The notes: generated by a model from the sequence alone, not told the origin. A DNA stretch of 64,000 nucleotides from WHUA01 sp963711215 (GCA_963711215.1 CAVQDH010000005.1:186001-250000); one strand, 5' to 3'. Counted from the stretch's first letter, positions 33,906 to 44,150 are shown. A program made the numbers and translations.

Positions 33906-35159
33906 ATGACGGAACAAGATAGCCAGAGCCCCAAGCGAAGGCACTCGAACGAGGAGCTTGAACGCGCGATGCTGATCGACCGCATCGCGCGCCTCGAAAG
34001 GCAACTCGAGACCGCCGAGGGACGCGTGCGCAACGCCGAGCAAAGCGCCAAGAGCGCCAAGTCCGCGCTTACGGACACCCTGTTGGCCAAGGCACGCCAT
34101 CAAAAATCGGGGCATGCACCGGCTGAGAGCCGGCCACCGCGGTCGACGCGAGGCCATCCCCCGGAGGTCCCCGATGCGGAAGAGGACACGGAGCGCGCAT
34201 TGCGCGCCGAGTATGAACAAAAATTTCATGCCGCGCGCGACCGGCTGGCGCGGGAATTCCAGGAACGTCTGAACGAAGCGCAGGCCTCCTGGAAGGCGGA
34301 AGCGGCGCGGCGCATATCGGAAGAGCGGTCGAGAGCCATTCATCGCCTGCCCGCGCGCAATCTGCCAAAAGTCGAGGTGCTTTCGGGAAGCCGCGGCGAT
34401 GCACATCACCGGACATCCCGCACGGCATCTATCGTCCGTTCTCGCAGCCCGCTACGCGGGCCGCATGTCGCCATATTTCTCGCGCTGGCGTTGACCGCCG
34501 GCGCCGGTATCCTGATGGCGAGAGGGACGTTTCGCGCCGCGAAGACACCGCCGCCGGCGCTCGCCGTGACCTCCGCCCCTTTGCCTGCGGTGACGGCCGC
34601 GACGACGACACCCGATACGGCGCCCAAGGCGCACGCGCCGACCGCCTCGGCTGAACCGGCCCCCGTACCCGCCGCCGATACCCGCGTGACGGAACCGCGG
34701 ACCGACCATGCCCGCGGCGCCGCATCCGAAGGCGGCCCAACATCGTCGGGGTCGGGGCCGGCGACGGTGCGCACCGACAACGCCACAACGGCTGACGTCC
34801 CGGCCGCGGCGCCGCAGCCGGCCGAGGCGGACCGGGCGACTGCATCCGATACCGCTGCAGGGGCAGCGAAAGCCGGCGAAGCGGTAACCGTCCTTCCGGC
34901 AGCAGCCATCGAGGCGCAACGTAAAATCCTCGAGCGCGACGCAGCGCTTGCCGCAAAACTCGATACTCTGCGCGAGCGCGTGGACTCTGCGACCCGACGG
35001 GCGCAAATCGCAGAAGCGGCACTCCGCGCCGAGCGCAGGAAGGCCGCCGAAGAAGCCGCCAAACGACAGCAGTTGGCCCCGAAAGCGGCCAGCCCCAAGG
35101 AGAGCAACGCCGCACCGGGAGCGTCCTTCCCATCGTCAAGTTTCTACACCGTCGAATAA
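33906..35159 (+). CDS. Coiled-coil membrane protein beside bactofilin
   Basis: A 417-residue protein with an N-terminal coiled coil (about 15-60), a charged helical region (about 95-150), one membrane helix (about 190-208, VAIFLALALTAGAGILMA), a long Ala/Pro/Thr linker (about 215-310) and a C-terminal coiled coil (about 325-395, ILERDAALAAKLDTLRERVD). The N-terminus is cytoplasmic and the C-terminus periplasmic if the helix is single-pass. No known family. Immediate neighbourhood to a bactofilin suggests a membrane partner of that polymer; this is inference. Confidence 0.72.
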   Translation: MTEQDSQSPKRRHSNEELERAMLIDRIARLERQLETAEGRVRNAEQSAKSAKSALTDTLLAKARHQKSGHAPAESRPPRSTRGHPPEVPDAEEDTERALRAEYEQKFHAARDRLAREFQERLNEAQASWKAEAARRISEERSRAIHRLPARNLPKVEVLSGSRGDAHHRTSRTASIVRSRSPLRGPHVAIFLALALTAGAGILMARGTFRAAKTPPPALAVTSAPLPAVTAATTTPDTAPKAHAPTASAEPAPVPAADTRVTEPRTDHARGAASEGGPTSSGSGPATVRTDNATTADVPAAAPQPAEADRATASDTAAGAAKAGEAVTVLPAAAIEAQRKILERDAALAAKLDTLRERVDSATRRAQIAEAALRAERRKAAEEAAKRQQLAPKAASPKESNAAPGASFPSSSFYTVE

Positions 35160-35409
35160 GCCGCCCATAGGGCCCTTCCCCCAACGCATCGCGCCGCTTG
35201 ACCTGAGGGCGCCGAGAGTTGTTGAATCGGGCCAGCGATGGAATTCAGCGTCGGTGCCTGGTTCAGGCAGTGGGAACGGCCCGCTCCGTTCCGACAGGCG
35301 ACTCCCCGCTCAGCGAACCTCACATACCGGATGCCCGTGACACGCCTATTGCGATGCCACGTGGCCGCACTATCCTTTCATCAATGATTTCAACGGGAGG
35401 GAACTATCT

Positions 35410-36511
35410 ATGGATCGTCGCACTTTCTTGACCGCGACCGCTGCACTCGGCGGCCTCTCCGCGGCCAGCGCACTCCTGCCAAAGACGATATCCGCCGCGG
35501 TGGCGGCGCCGGCAGCCGACATGTCGCCCAACACCAACTGGCGGCGCTTCACGATCGAGGTGGAAGCGGCGCCGTCCGTCGCCTCCGGACCGCTGAAGCT
35601 CTGGCTTCCCTTGCCGAGCCAAACACCCTATCAGCGCGTTCGCTCCATCCGCTGGACGCCAGGCGGCGCTGCCGATTCCGGCGAATTCTTTGACAATACC
35701 TATCGCGCGCCGATGATCTACGCCACCTGGCCGGACGGCGGCTCGATCGCGCCCTCGCGCGCCGTCTATGAAATCGAGACCCGCGATTACGTCGGAGACC
35801 TCAAGGCCGCCGCGAAACAGCACACCGCGAAAGTCGATCCGTCGGTCGCACTCTACCTGAAGCCGACCAAGCACATGCCGATCGCCGGCATCGTGCAAGG
35901 ACAGCGCGACCAAGATGGTCGCCGGAAAGCATACGCCTCTCGAAAAGGCTCAAGCGATCTACGACTGGATCGTCGACAACACCTTCCGCGACCCGAAGGT
36001 CAAGGGATGCGGCATCGGCGACATCAAATTCATGCTCGAAAGCGGCAATCTCGGCGGCAAGTGCGCGGATCTCAATGCGCTGTTCGTCGGGCTGGCACGC
36101 GCGGCGGGCCTGCCGGCGCGCGAGGTCTACGGCATCCGCGTCGCATCGTCGCGCCAGTTCAAGTGTTTGGGGTCGGCGGGCAACATATCGAAGGCGCAGC
36201 ATTGCCGCGCCGAATTCCACATCACGGGCGTCGGCTGGATTCCTGTTGATCCCGCGGACGTTCGCAAGGCGGTTCTCGAGGCGAAGCTGCCCCTGGAGGA
36301 CCCGCAGATCGTCGCGCTCCGCAAGCGGCTGTTCGGCTACTGGGAAATGAACTGGATGGCCTACAACTCGGCGCGTGATTTTGCGTTGCCGAACGGACCG
36401 AAAGATCCGTTCAACTACCTGATGTACCCCGAGGCGGAGCATGAGAGCGATTGGCTCGACGGGATCGATCCCAGCGCCTTCAAGTACAAGATCACCTCTA
36501 CGGAAGTGTAA
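35410..36511 (+). pseudogene. Tat-exported transglutaminase-like protein, apparent +1 frameshift
   Basis: The first frame gives a Tat signal (MDRRTFLTATAALGG), then a beta-rich region up to HMPIAGIV. The second frame continues with AGKHTPLEKAQAIYDWIVDN and the transglutaminase core with Cys in GGKCADLNALF, His in AEFHITGVGW and Asp in PVDPAD. Removing one C at about 35896 fuses them into one 366-residue protein. The fold is used by proteases, amidases and cross-linkers; the substrate is unknown. The stop is followed at once by an intrinsic terminator. Confidence 0.85.
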
Positions 36512-36540
36512 TCGCCACGTTTCCGATCTCACACGGCCGG

Positions 36541-36569
36541 GGCCCCGCATCATGCGGGGCCTTTCATTT
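36541..36569 (+). terminator. Intrinsic terminator after the transglutaminase gene
   Basis: GGCCCCGC at 36541-36548 pairs with GCGGGGCC at 36554-36561 around an ATCAT loop, followed by TTTCATTT on the plus strand. Confidence 0.75.
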
Positions 36570-37366
36570 CGGCTGCGCAGCCCCAGTGCCGGCATCGGCA
36601 CGGCGGCAGTGGCGGTCGCGGCGGCGGTGGCCACGCTGTCGGCGAGGAGTCGCCCGATGCAGCTGTAGCTCGCGTCATTCATGTGCAAATGGTCGCGCGA
36701 AATAATATCGTCCATGCGGTGGCGGCCGCTCGACACCCAGTCCCGCATGACGGCAAATCGGCGAAAGACCGCGACCTTCGCATCGTTTGCCAGCATTGCC
36801 ATGGTGTCGATGGCGCGACGATGCAGCGGCTTGGCCAGGATCTTCGGCGCATACTGCAGATCCATCAGGATGACGTCAGTGTGTGCGGCCTTGAGCTGGT
36901 TGATCCCTTTGCGCACGATGGCGGCATAGGCATCGAAGTCGCGGCTGCGCAGCGTGTAGTTACTGCCGACCTGCCAGATCACGAGCTGCGGCTTGTAGGG
37001 AAGGACGTCCGTTGCGAAGCGACGCAGCATCTGCTGCGCGTCCTCTCCCCCCACGCCCTTGTTGATCACCTCGATCTCGAGCCGGGGCCAGCGCCGCTTG
37101 AGCTCGGCAGCGAGCTGCGCCGGATAGGAATGGCTGGGATCGGTGGCGCCGATCCCTTCGGTCGAAGAAGAGCCGATGGCGACGATGGAGAGCGTCTTGC
37201 CGTGGCGGATCGCCTGCGCCGTATTCGGCAGAGCGACCTTGAATCGCGTCACCGCGGCCGGCGCAGTGCAATCAAACGGCCCATCTTCAGCCGTATCGAG
37301 CAACGGGTCCTGAGCGTACGCCGCACCGATCGAAAGGCCGATGCACAATCCGAGCAGCAGGCGCAT
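36564..37366 (-). CDS. SGNH/GDSL-type esterase, exported; 3' end uncertain
   Basis: From ATG 37366 a Sec signal (MRLLLGLCIGLSIGAAYA) precedes an SGNH hydrolase: Ser in IVAIGSSSTEG, Gly-block GVGG, Asn-block QVGSNYT and a final DHLHMND with the catalytic Asp-x-x-His. As written, the frame has no stop until 35801, antisense to the transglutaminase. If one base is missing from the C-run at 36581-36584, the gene ends at the TGA at 36566-36564, giving 267 residues and a stop next to the terminator. It is a paralogue of the neighbour at 37372-38139 and may deacetylate periplasmic polymers. Confidence 0.75.
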
Positions 37367-37371
37367 CCATG

Positions 37372-38139
37372 TCACTGATGGGGTTCCGGCGTATGCGGCC
37401 GCCGCGTGACGAACTCCGCCAAGGCGCGGCCTATGCAGCCATAAAGACGCCGCGCCATCTCCTGCCGCGCTTCCTTCTTCTCGACCGTGTAGTCGAACTC
37501 GCCCGCTTCCGACCAATAGCGCATCAGGTCATTGCGCGGGAACATCGGCACGTCGTTCACGTCCGCGACCTCGCGGATCGCGGCTTCATATGGCTCGAAA
37601 TCGGTCATGATATGGGTTCGGCGCGAGAACTGCACGCCCATCAGAGCGACTTCGCTGACCGCCTTGAGCTGCGTAAGGCCCGATTGAAGCGTGTCGCGGA
37701 ATTCGCCGATTTCGACGCTTCTTACCGCATCGACGGTGCCGGTCTCCCAAATCACCAGCATCGGCGCGAGCGGAATGATCTCCTTGGCGAAGCGTGCCGT
37801 CATATTGGCCGCGGTCTGACGCGCCTTGCCCAGGTTGACGACCGAAATCTTCGCTTTCGGGAATTCCTTGGACAGCGCGGCCCCGAGCTGTTTCGGCCAG
37901 GCATAGTCCGGTCCGCCCGCCGCCCGTCCGACGGTCGAGGCCGAGCCGATCGCCACAATTGTGATGTTCTTGCCAGCCGAGAGCGCCGCCACTGTCCGCG
38001 GCAACATCGGCTCGAAGACGAAATAATCAGAGGGAACGGCGCAATCGGCCGCGAAGGCGGGCGCCGCCGGCGAGACCAGCATCCCCATGCCAGCCGCCGC
38101 AATCAACCAAAAACTCAGGCGCAGCAAGGCCGTTGCCAT
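37372..38139 (-). CDS. SGNH/GDSL-type hydrolase, exported
   Basis: A 255-residue protein with a signal peptide (about 1-31, ending APAFAA) and an SGNH-like core: IVAIGSASTVG, VVNLGKARQTAANM and VIWETGTVDAV. The usual block III Asn is replaced by Thr in WETGT, and the final D-x-x-H block is not obvious, so it may be inactive or altered. It starts one base after the opgC stop, with the SD inside opgC, and is followed by its paralogue with six bases between. The three genes probably form an operon. Confidence 0.75.
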   Translation of the reverse strand: MATALLRLSFWLIAAAGMGMLVSPAAPAFAADCAVPSDYFVFEPMLPRTVAALSAGKNITIVAIGSASTVGRAAGGPDYAWPKQLGAALSKEFPKAKISVVNLGKARQTAANMTARFAKEIIPLAPMLVIWETGTVDAVRSVEIGEFRDTLQSGLTQLKAVSEVALMGVQFSRRTHIMTDFEPYEAAIREVADVNDVPMFPRNDLMRYWSEAGEFDYTVEKKEARQEMARRLYGCIGRALAEFVTRRPHTPEPHQ

Positions 38140-38140
38140 C

Positions 38141-39295
38141 CTATGACCCTCCCCCCGCCACCCGTGCCCTGGGCGGTGCGCTCGCGACGGCGAACCAGTC
38201 CATCAGCCCGGCAACGCCGATCATGACGGCAATTCCGGCCGCTGTCACCGTAGCCTGAAGTACGAGACCACCAAATTGCTCGTTGATGATCAGGTGGCCG
38301 ATTACCGAAAGCAGGATCCCGAGACAGAAGATGTGCAGCGAATGCCGGCCGCACATGACGAAGGGCTTTGCGATGGGACCGGCGAGAAAGCGGGTCTGCG
38401 GCGGCACCAGCCGGGCTACCAGTAGGGCCAAGGCCAGCACATTGGCGAAGCGTAGGGGCGACAGGTCGGTCTTGCTCATCAGGGGCCACAGCGCCTTGGC
38501 GAAGAAGGCGGGAAACGGGTCGTAGAGCCAGTGCAGCGTCCAATCGACACGAAGCAGCAGGCCGGCGCCGGCGATGAAAGCCGCGACCCAGAACAGCCAG
38601 CGGTTGCCCAGCCATGCCACGCCGCCATGGTGGCTGCGCCAGCCAAGCCAGGCGCTGAAGAAGAAAAGCGCCTGCCAGGCGAAGGGATTGAAGAACCAGA
38701 CCTGGCTCGCCCCCGGATAGGCCGCGAGGTTGATCCCCTTATCGAATTGAACGACGAGCCAAAGGACAAAGGACAGGCCCAGCACCGGCAGCGGCCAGCG
38801 GCGCAGGCCCAGCAGGACGACCGGCAAGGCCGATAGCAGAACGATATAGACCGGCAGAATATCCATGAAGGCCGGCTGGAAGCGCAGCGTCAGTGCCATG
38901 ATCACCGCCACATCCGGCTCCTTCAGGAAGTCGGCGGCGCGGAATTCGTCGGCGTAGAGCCCGGCGTTCAGGTTCGCCGCCGCCTGCGCCACGGTGGCCA
39001 TGAAGATCATGAACAGGAAGACATGGGCGACGTAGAGCTGCCAGACGCGGTGATAGATGCGGGCGCTTGCCGTGAGCGTCCCCTGGCGGTCGAAGGCGCG
39101 GCCGTACACCATGCCCGCGGCATAGCCCGAAATCAGGATGAAGACCTCGGCCGCGTCAGCCAAGGCTGTTGATTTGAGTGTGAAATTCGACAGGACGTTG
39201 TTCGGAATATGGTCGACGAAGATGGAAAACAGCGCCAGGCCGCGAAAGAAATCGAGCCGCAGGTCGCGCACGCTTCCGCCGCTGCTGCTACTCAT
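38141..39295 (-). CDS. opgC: OpgC-domain membrane acyltransferase
   Basis: From ATG 39295 about 384 residues with about ten membrane helices. The start (RDLRLDFFRGLALFSIFVDH) and SGYAAGMVYGR match the OpgC/acyltransferase-3-like family, which in enterobacteria transfers succinyl groups to osmoregulated periplasmic glucans. The frame is open upstream to 39340 without homology. Pairing with two exported SGNH hydrolases suggests addition and removal of acyl groups on a periplasmic or surface polysaccharide. Confidence 0.85.
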   Translation of the reverse strand: MSSSSGGSVRDLRLDFFRGLALFSIFVDHIPNNVLSNFTLKSTALADAAEVFILISGYAAGMVYGRAFDRQGTLTASARIYHRVWQLYVAHVFLFMIFMATVAQAAANLNAGLYADEFRAADFLKEPDVAVIMALTLRFQPAFMDILPVYIVLLSALPVVLLGLRRWPLPVLGLSFVLWLVVQFDKGINLAAYPGASQVWFFNPFAWQALFFFSAWLGWRSHHGGVAWLGNRWLFWVAAFIAGAGLLLRVDWTLHWLYDPFPAFFAKALWPLMSKTDLSPLRFANVLALALLVARLVPPQTRFLAGPIAKPFVMCGRHSLHIFCLGILLSVIGHLIINEQFGGLVLQATVTAAGIAVMIGVAGLMDWFAVASAPPRARVAGGGS

Positions 39296-39421
39296 GTACC
39301 GGTCACACCCAACCGTTTCCGCGCATGGGCAATGCTCCATCGATCCGGATGAACGGCCCCGATCCTAGCGGATGGCTGCAGGGTTGGCCATTGGGAGCGG
39401 GATACCGTCAATAGCGGCCTC

Positions 39422-41116
39422 TTACGCCGTCTCCGCCTCGTTCAGCCCCAGTTCTTCGATCATCCGCTCCCGCATGATGAATTTCTGGATCTTGCCGGTC
39501 ACGGTCATCGGGAACTCGTCGACGAAGCAGATGTAGCGCGGGATCTTGTGGTGCGCGATCTGGCCGCGGCAGAAATCGCGAAACTCCTCCTCCGCCGCGC
39601 TTTCGCCACTCACCAGCTTGATCCAGGCGCATAGCTCCTCGCCGTATTTCGCATCGGGCACGCCGAACACCTGCACGCCGGCGATCTTTGGGTGGCGATA
39701 GAGGAATTCCTCGATCTCGCGGGGATAGAGGTTCTCGCCGCCGCGGATGACCATGTCCTTGATGCGCCCGACGATGTTGAAATAACCGTCCGCGTCCATC
39801 GTCGCCAGGTCGCCGGTATGCATCCAGCCGGCGGCGTCGATAGCCTCCGCCGTCTTCTCCTCGTCCGCCCAGTAGCCCCGCATCACCGAATAGCCGCGGG
39901 TGCACAACTCCCCCCGCTCGCCCGGCTTCACGATCCGCCCTTCGCCATCGACGATCTTGACCTCGACATGCGGGTGGATGCGGCCGACGGTCGAGACGCG
40001 CCGGTCGATCGGGTCGTCGAGCGAGGTCTGGGTCGACACCGGGCTCGTCTCGGTCATGCCGTAGGCGATGGTGATCTGCTTCATGTGCATCTTGTCGATC
40101 ACCTGGCGCATCACTTCGATCGGACACGGCGAGCCTGCCATGATGCCGGTGCGCAGACTGGACAGGTCGAAAGCCGCGAAGTCGGGATGCTGCAGCTGCG
40201 CGATAAACATGGTGGGCACGCCGTACAGCGCGGTGCAGCGTTCCTCCGCCACCGTCTGCAGCGTCGCCAGCGGGTCGAAGGCGTCCGACGGGTAGACCAT
40301 CGCCGCTCCATGCGCCATGCAGGCGAGGTTGCCCATGACCATGCCGAAGCAATGGTAGAGCGGCACCGGAACGCACAGGCGGTCTTGCGCGCTCAACCCG
40401 ATTGCCGCGCCGACGAAATAGCCGTTGTTGAGGATATTGTGATGGGTGAGCGTGGCGCCTTTGGGCGAGCCGGTCGTGCCGCTGGTGAACTGGATGTTGA
40501 TCGGATCGTCGAACTGCAGCGACGGCGCCAGCGCCGCGACAGCGCCGGGCCCGGCCTTCGCGCCGCGCTTTGTCACCGCGTCGAACGGCATCATGCCGGC
40601 CGCCGTGTCCCTGCCGATCTGGATGACGCAGCGCAGCGCGGGCAGCCTTTCCGCGCGCAACGCGCCGGGCGCTGCGCGATCCAGTTCGGGCGCCAGCGTC
40701 CGCAGCATGCCCACATAGTCGCTGGACTTGAAGGATGTGGCGGTGATCAGGGCCGCACACCCGACCTTGTTCAGGGCGTATTCCAGCTCGACCAGGCGGT
40801 AGGCCGGGTTGATATTGACCAGGATCAGCCCCGCCTTGGCGCTGGCGAATTGCGCGACGGCCCATTCCGCGCAATTGGGTGCCCAGATGCCGATGCGGCT
40901 TCCGGGCTCGAGCCCCAGCGCGATCAGGCCGGCCGCGAAGTCGTCCACCCGCGCCTTCAAGTCGGTCCATGACCATTTGATGCCCTGATGGCGGACGACG
41001 AGCGCATCCCGTTCGCCCCACCGCGCCGCCGCCGCATCGAAGCGCGCGCCGATCGTCTCGCCGATCAGCGAGACGGCGGAAGCACCGTGAACATAGCTCT
41101 GCGTCAGCTTGGCCAT
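39422..41116 (-). CDS. AMP-binding acyl-CoA ligase
   Basis: A 564-residue adenylate-forming enzyme: P-loop TSGTTGSPKG (211-220), YGMTETSP, the hinge TGDLATMDADGYFNIVGRIKDM and the catalytic lysine in MTVTGKIQKF near the end. It activates a carboxylic acid as an acyl-AMP and forms the CoA thioester. The overall sequence fits medium/long-chain fatty-acyl-CoA synthetases; substrate specificity is not readable. It follows the LLM oxidoreductase with a 35-base gap on the same strand, probably as one operon. Confidence 0.9.
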   Translation of the reverse strand: MAKLTQSYVHGASAVSLIGETIGARFDAAAARWGERDALVVRHQGIKWSWTDLKARVDDFAAGLIALGLEPGSRIGIWAPNCAEWAVAQFASAKAGLILVNINPAYRLVELEYALNKVGCAALITATSFKSSDYVGMLRTLAPELDRAAPGALRAERLPALRCVIQIGRDTAAGMMPFDAVTKRGAKAGPGAVAALAPSLQFDDPINIQFTSGTTGSPKGATLTHHNILNNGYFVGAAIGLSAQDRLCVPVPLYHCFGMVMGNLACMAHGAAMVYPSDAFDPLATLQTVAEERCTALYGVPTMFIAQLQHPDFAAFDLSSLRTGIMAGSPCPIEVMRQVIDKMHMKQITIAYGMTETSPVSTQTSLDDPIDRRVSTVGRIHPHVEVKIVDGEGRIVKPGERGELCTRGYSVMRGYWADEEKTAEAIDAAGWMHTGDLATMDADGYFNIVGRIKDMVIRGGENLYPREIEEFLYRHPKIAGVQVFGVPDAKYGEELCAWIKLVSGESAAEEEFRDFCRGQIAHHKIPRYICFVDEFPMTVTGKIQKFIMRERMIEELGLNEAETA

Positions 41117-41151
41117 TCCTCCCTCCCGCCGGTCTTCGCCGGTCTACGGAG

Positions 41152-42070
41152 TCACCGCAGCGTCTCGCCGCCCAGGTCCAGCACCGTTTCGGCCATGACG
41201 GCCAGCATGCGCCACGCGGTCTCGTAATGGCGCGTGGCTTCGACATCGTCATAGTAGCTGTCCAGCAGGACATAGGTGCAGCCGAGCGATTCGAGCGCGG
41301 CCATGTCGCGCCGAACCTGATCGACCGTGCCCTCGCCCATCACGCGATCGTCGTCGGGCCGGGGCGTATCGGTCAGCCGCAAGCGGATGCGGGGACAGAG
41401 TGCCGGCGCCGGCTTCCCTTCCTGGTCGGCGAGCGCGCGCAGACGCGGGATGCCTTCCTCGCGGAACCAGCGCTCGCGTATTCGGATCGGGTGCCATCCG
41501 TCGCCAAAGCGGATGGCGCGGCGCATGGCGGCGTCGCTCGCACCGCCCACCCAGATCGGCGGATGCGGTTTCCGCGCCGGCCGCGGCGCCGTATCGACGC
41601 CGGAAAAGCGCACGAATTTGCCCTCGAAAGAGGCGATATCCTCGGTCCACAGCGTCTTGATCGCCGCCAGATATTCGTTCGTGATCGCGCCCCGCTTCTC
41701 GAACGGGACGTTGAGGGCGGCGAACTCCTCCTTCGCCCAGCCGATGCCGACGCCCAGGATGCAGCGGCCGCCGCTCAGCTGATCGATATTGGCGAAGGCG
41801 CGGGCCGTCTCCAGCGGGCTGCGATAGGGCAGGATGATCACGGTCGAGCCGAGCTCGATACGCTTCGTGATCCCGGCTAGCCAGCCGAGCGTGCTGATCG
41901 GCTCGAACCAGGGCGCCGGGTAGCGCTTGCTCGACATCCGGCGTGACCGCGATGTGGTCCGAGGTCATCAGCAGGTGGTAGCCCAAGGCCTCGACCAACT
42001 CCGCCCAGCGGCGCAGCACGTCCGCACTGGCCGAGGGACCGAAATTGATCAGGTTGACGCCGACCTTCAT
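41152..42070 (-). pseudogene. LLM-class (luciferase-like) oxidoreductase, apparent +1 frameshift
   Basis: Starts at ATG 42070 (MKVGVNLINFGPSASAD) in one frame up to DHIAVTPDVE and continues in another as KRYPAPWFEPISTLGWLAGITKRIELGSTV-like sequence to the stop at 41152. Deleting one C at about 41929 gives one 305-residue gene. The family uses F420 or FMN to oxidise or monooxygenate small substrates; motifs SGGRCILGVGIGWA and PPIWVGGASDAAMRRA are typical. Nothing else suggests decay: GC3 and motifs are normal on both sides of the break. Confidence 0.85.
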
Positions 42071-42386
42071 GGCGCTCGCCTTTCCAGCTGCCGCGACGCA
42101 ATCGATCATGCCGCGCCATTGATCCTAGCGAAGGCCGCATGAATTGGCGATGGAGGCGCGCCGCCTACCAGACCAAGGGAAAAAGCCGCCGGCAGCAGGC
42201 CAGCGTCCACATTCAGCTTTTTTGAGATCACTCGCCGGAACAGCCTGAATGCCGCCGGCAAAAAAGGCATGGACGAATCTCGCGCATGCCTCTGTCGGGA
42301 CGGACTTTAGGCGAAAAGAAACAGTCTGGCAACGCTCCCTGGAATGCAATAGATGAGTTCCCCTTTGCACTTGGAAGGGGACAACG
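42071..42386. other. Divergent intergenic region, LLM oxidoreductase / Hsp70-like
   Basis: About 315 bases. It contains a 7-bp inverted repeat CATTCAG/CTGAATG and two copies of GCCGCCGGCA 66 bases apart, both weak signals. No gene recognised. Confidence 0.35.
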
Positions 42387-43637
42387 ATGATCGCCTGCGG
42401 ATTGGATTTCGGGACGTCGAACTCGGCAGTCGGCGTCGCCTGCGGCAAGACAGCGGCGCTTGCGCCCGTCGAGGGGGACAGCACGCTGATGCCCAGCGCC
42501 ATCTTCTTCGACTACGAAACAAAGGACCGGGTGCTATTCGGCAATGAGGCCGTCTTAGCCTATATCGAGCAGACCGAGGGCCGGCTGATGCGAGCGCTCA
42601 AGTCGATCCTGGGCTCTCCGCTCATGGACGAGGAAACCGCCGTGGGAGGCCGCAAGGTGCCGCTTACGAAAGTGGTCGAGATATTCGTGCGGCATTTGAA
42701 GGGCAAAGCGGAAGCCTTCGCCGGCCAGGAGATCACCACTGTCGTGCATGGCCGACCGGTGCGCTTTGACGACGACGACGCGGCCGACGCGCGGGCGCAG
42801 AAGGCGCTTGAAACCATTGCCATGCAGGCAGGCTTTCGGAACATAACGTTTGTGTATGAGCCGATCGCAGCTGTGCACCATTACGAACAGACAGTGCGCA
42901 GCGAAGAGCTGGTACTCGTCGCTGATATCGGCGGTGGCACGAGCGATTTTTCGATCGTCCGGGTCGGCCCGCGGCATCGCCGCCGCCCCGACCGGAAGCA
43001 CGACGTCCTCGCAACCGCTGGCGTACGCGTGGGCGGTACCGACTTCGACATGGCGCTCAGCCGTACCGCGGTGATGCCGCTTCTCGGTCTCGGCACGCGT
43101 CTCACCGGAAAGAACCTCTCGATGCCGAACGCGCCCTACAATGAGCTTGCCACGTGGGCGACAATCAACTTCGCGTATACCTACAAGAACGAGCGCGAAC
43201 TCGCCGAACTGGCCGCACGGGCGCGCGAGCCGGAGAAAGTGAACCGTCTCCTGCATGTCGTACGCCAGCGGCTCGGACATCGCGTGGCATTTGCCGTAGA
43301 AGATGCCAAGATCGCCCTGAGCACCGAGGAATGCGCGGCCGTACCTCTTATGTTTCTCGAAGCGGGCCTCGTAGCAACGGCGACGCGCGAAGATTTCAAC
43401 CGTGCAATCGAAGCCTGGACGGATCGGCTTTGGAAGACGGCGAGCGACTGTATTGCGGCGGCAGGGTTGAGCCCAACCGCTTTGGACACAATTTTTCTCA
43501 CGGGCGGGTCGAGCCGCGTGCCGGCCGTCCGTGCCGCGATCGGGCGGGCGGCGCCATCCGCCCGTCTGTCCGGCGGCTCCGATGACCTCCTGTCGGTCCC
43601 GCTGGGGTTGACACAAATGGCGGGGATCATGGCCTGA
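42387..43637 (+). CDS. yegD: YegD-like Hsp70-family chaperone
   Basis: A 416-residue ASKHA ATPase without the Hsp70 peptide-binding domain. Phosphate loops are LDFGTSNSAVG at the start and DIGGGTSDFSIV, with the adenosine loop LTGGSSRVPAV near the C-terminus. This is the organisation of YegD/Hsp70-like proteins, whose clients are unknown. ATG 42387 has AAGGGG eight bases upstream. The gene stands alone, before tRNA-Lys on the other strand. Confidence 0.87.
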   Translation: MIACGLDFGTSNSAVGVACGKTAALAPVEGDSTLMPSAIFFDYETKDRVLFGNEAVLAYIEQTEGRLMRALKSILGSPLMDEETAVGGRKVPLTKVVEIFVRHLKGKAEAFAGQEITTVVHGRPVRFDDDDAADARAQKALETIAMQAGFRNITFVYEPIAAVHHYEQTVRSEELVLVADIGGGTSDFSIVRVGPRHRRRPDRKHDVLATAGVRVGGTDFDMALSRTAVMPLLGLGTRLTGKNLSMPNAPYNELATWATINFAYTYKNERELAELAARAREPEKVNRLLHVVRQRLGHRVAFAVEDAKIALSTEECAAVPLMFLEAGLVATATREDFNRAIEAWTDRLWKTASDCIAAAGLSPTALDTIFLTGGSSRVPAVRAAIGRAAPSARLSGGSDDLLSVPLGLTQMAGIMA

Positions 43638-43812
43638 GGTCCGGGTCGTTGAACGTCCGCAACTCTTGGATCCAAAGCCGCCTGGCCGGTGCGGCGCCGC
43701 GCTTGGGAGCCGAACGCAACAGTTCCCGCCGCGTGGCGGGTTGCGGACCGGCACCAGACGGGCACAAGAAATGGCGCGGATGGAGTGCTGGCCTATAAGT
43801 CCTTGAAAGAAT

Positions 43813-43888
<76 letters not shown>

Positions 43889-44150
43889 CCACGGACCTTC
43901 GGCCGCCATTCTGGGCCGTGTCCAACCGGCGGGGCAGGCGGCGCCAGGGCGCAGCCTCCGACCTTCCGGCGACGGATGGGAATCCGACGGGGCGATATAG
44001 CAAAGCGGCTACCCTTTGTCGATAGCGGGGGGTGGGATTCGTTCCCAATTCCTATCGCTGCGTCGCCCCTTGGCGGGCTTGGCTGAAACCCGCCCGTATC
44101 CCGGCCCTTAAGAGGCCGTCAAAGGGCCCGCCGGGGCCGCCGGGGCGCGC

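Noticed and set aside
39408..41273. 621-codon alternative minus-strand frame over the acyl-CoA ligase
   Set aside because: It overlaps the ligase in another frame; only the 39422-41116 frame has the adenylate-forming motifs.
42180..42265. Two copies of GCCGCCGGCA and a 7-bp inverted repeat
   Set aside because: Short, GC-rich and expected by chance in such a genome; not called as a CRISPR or operator.
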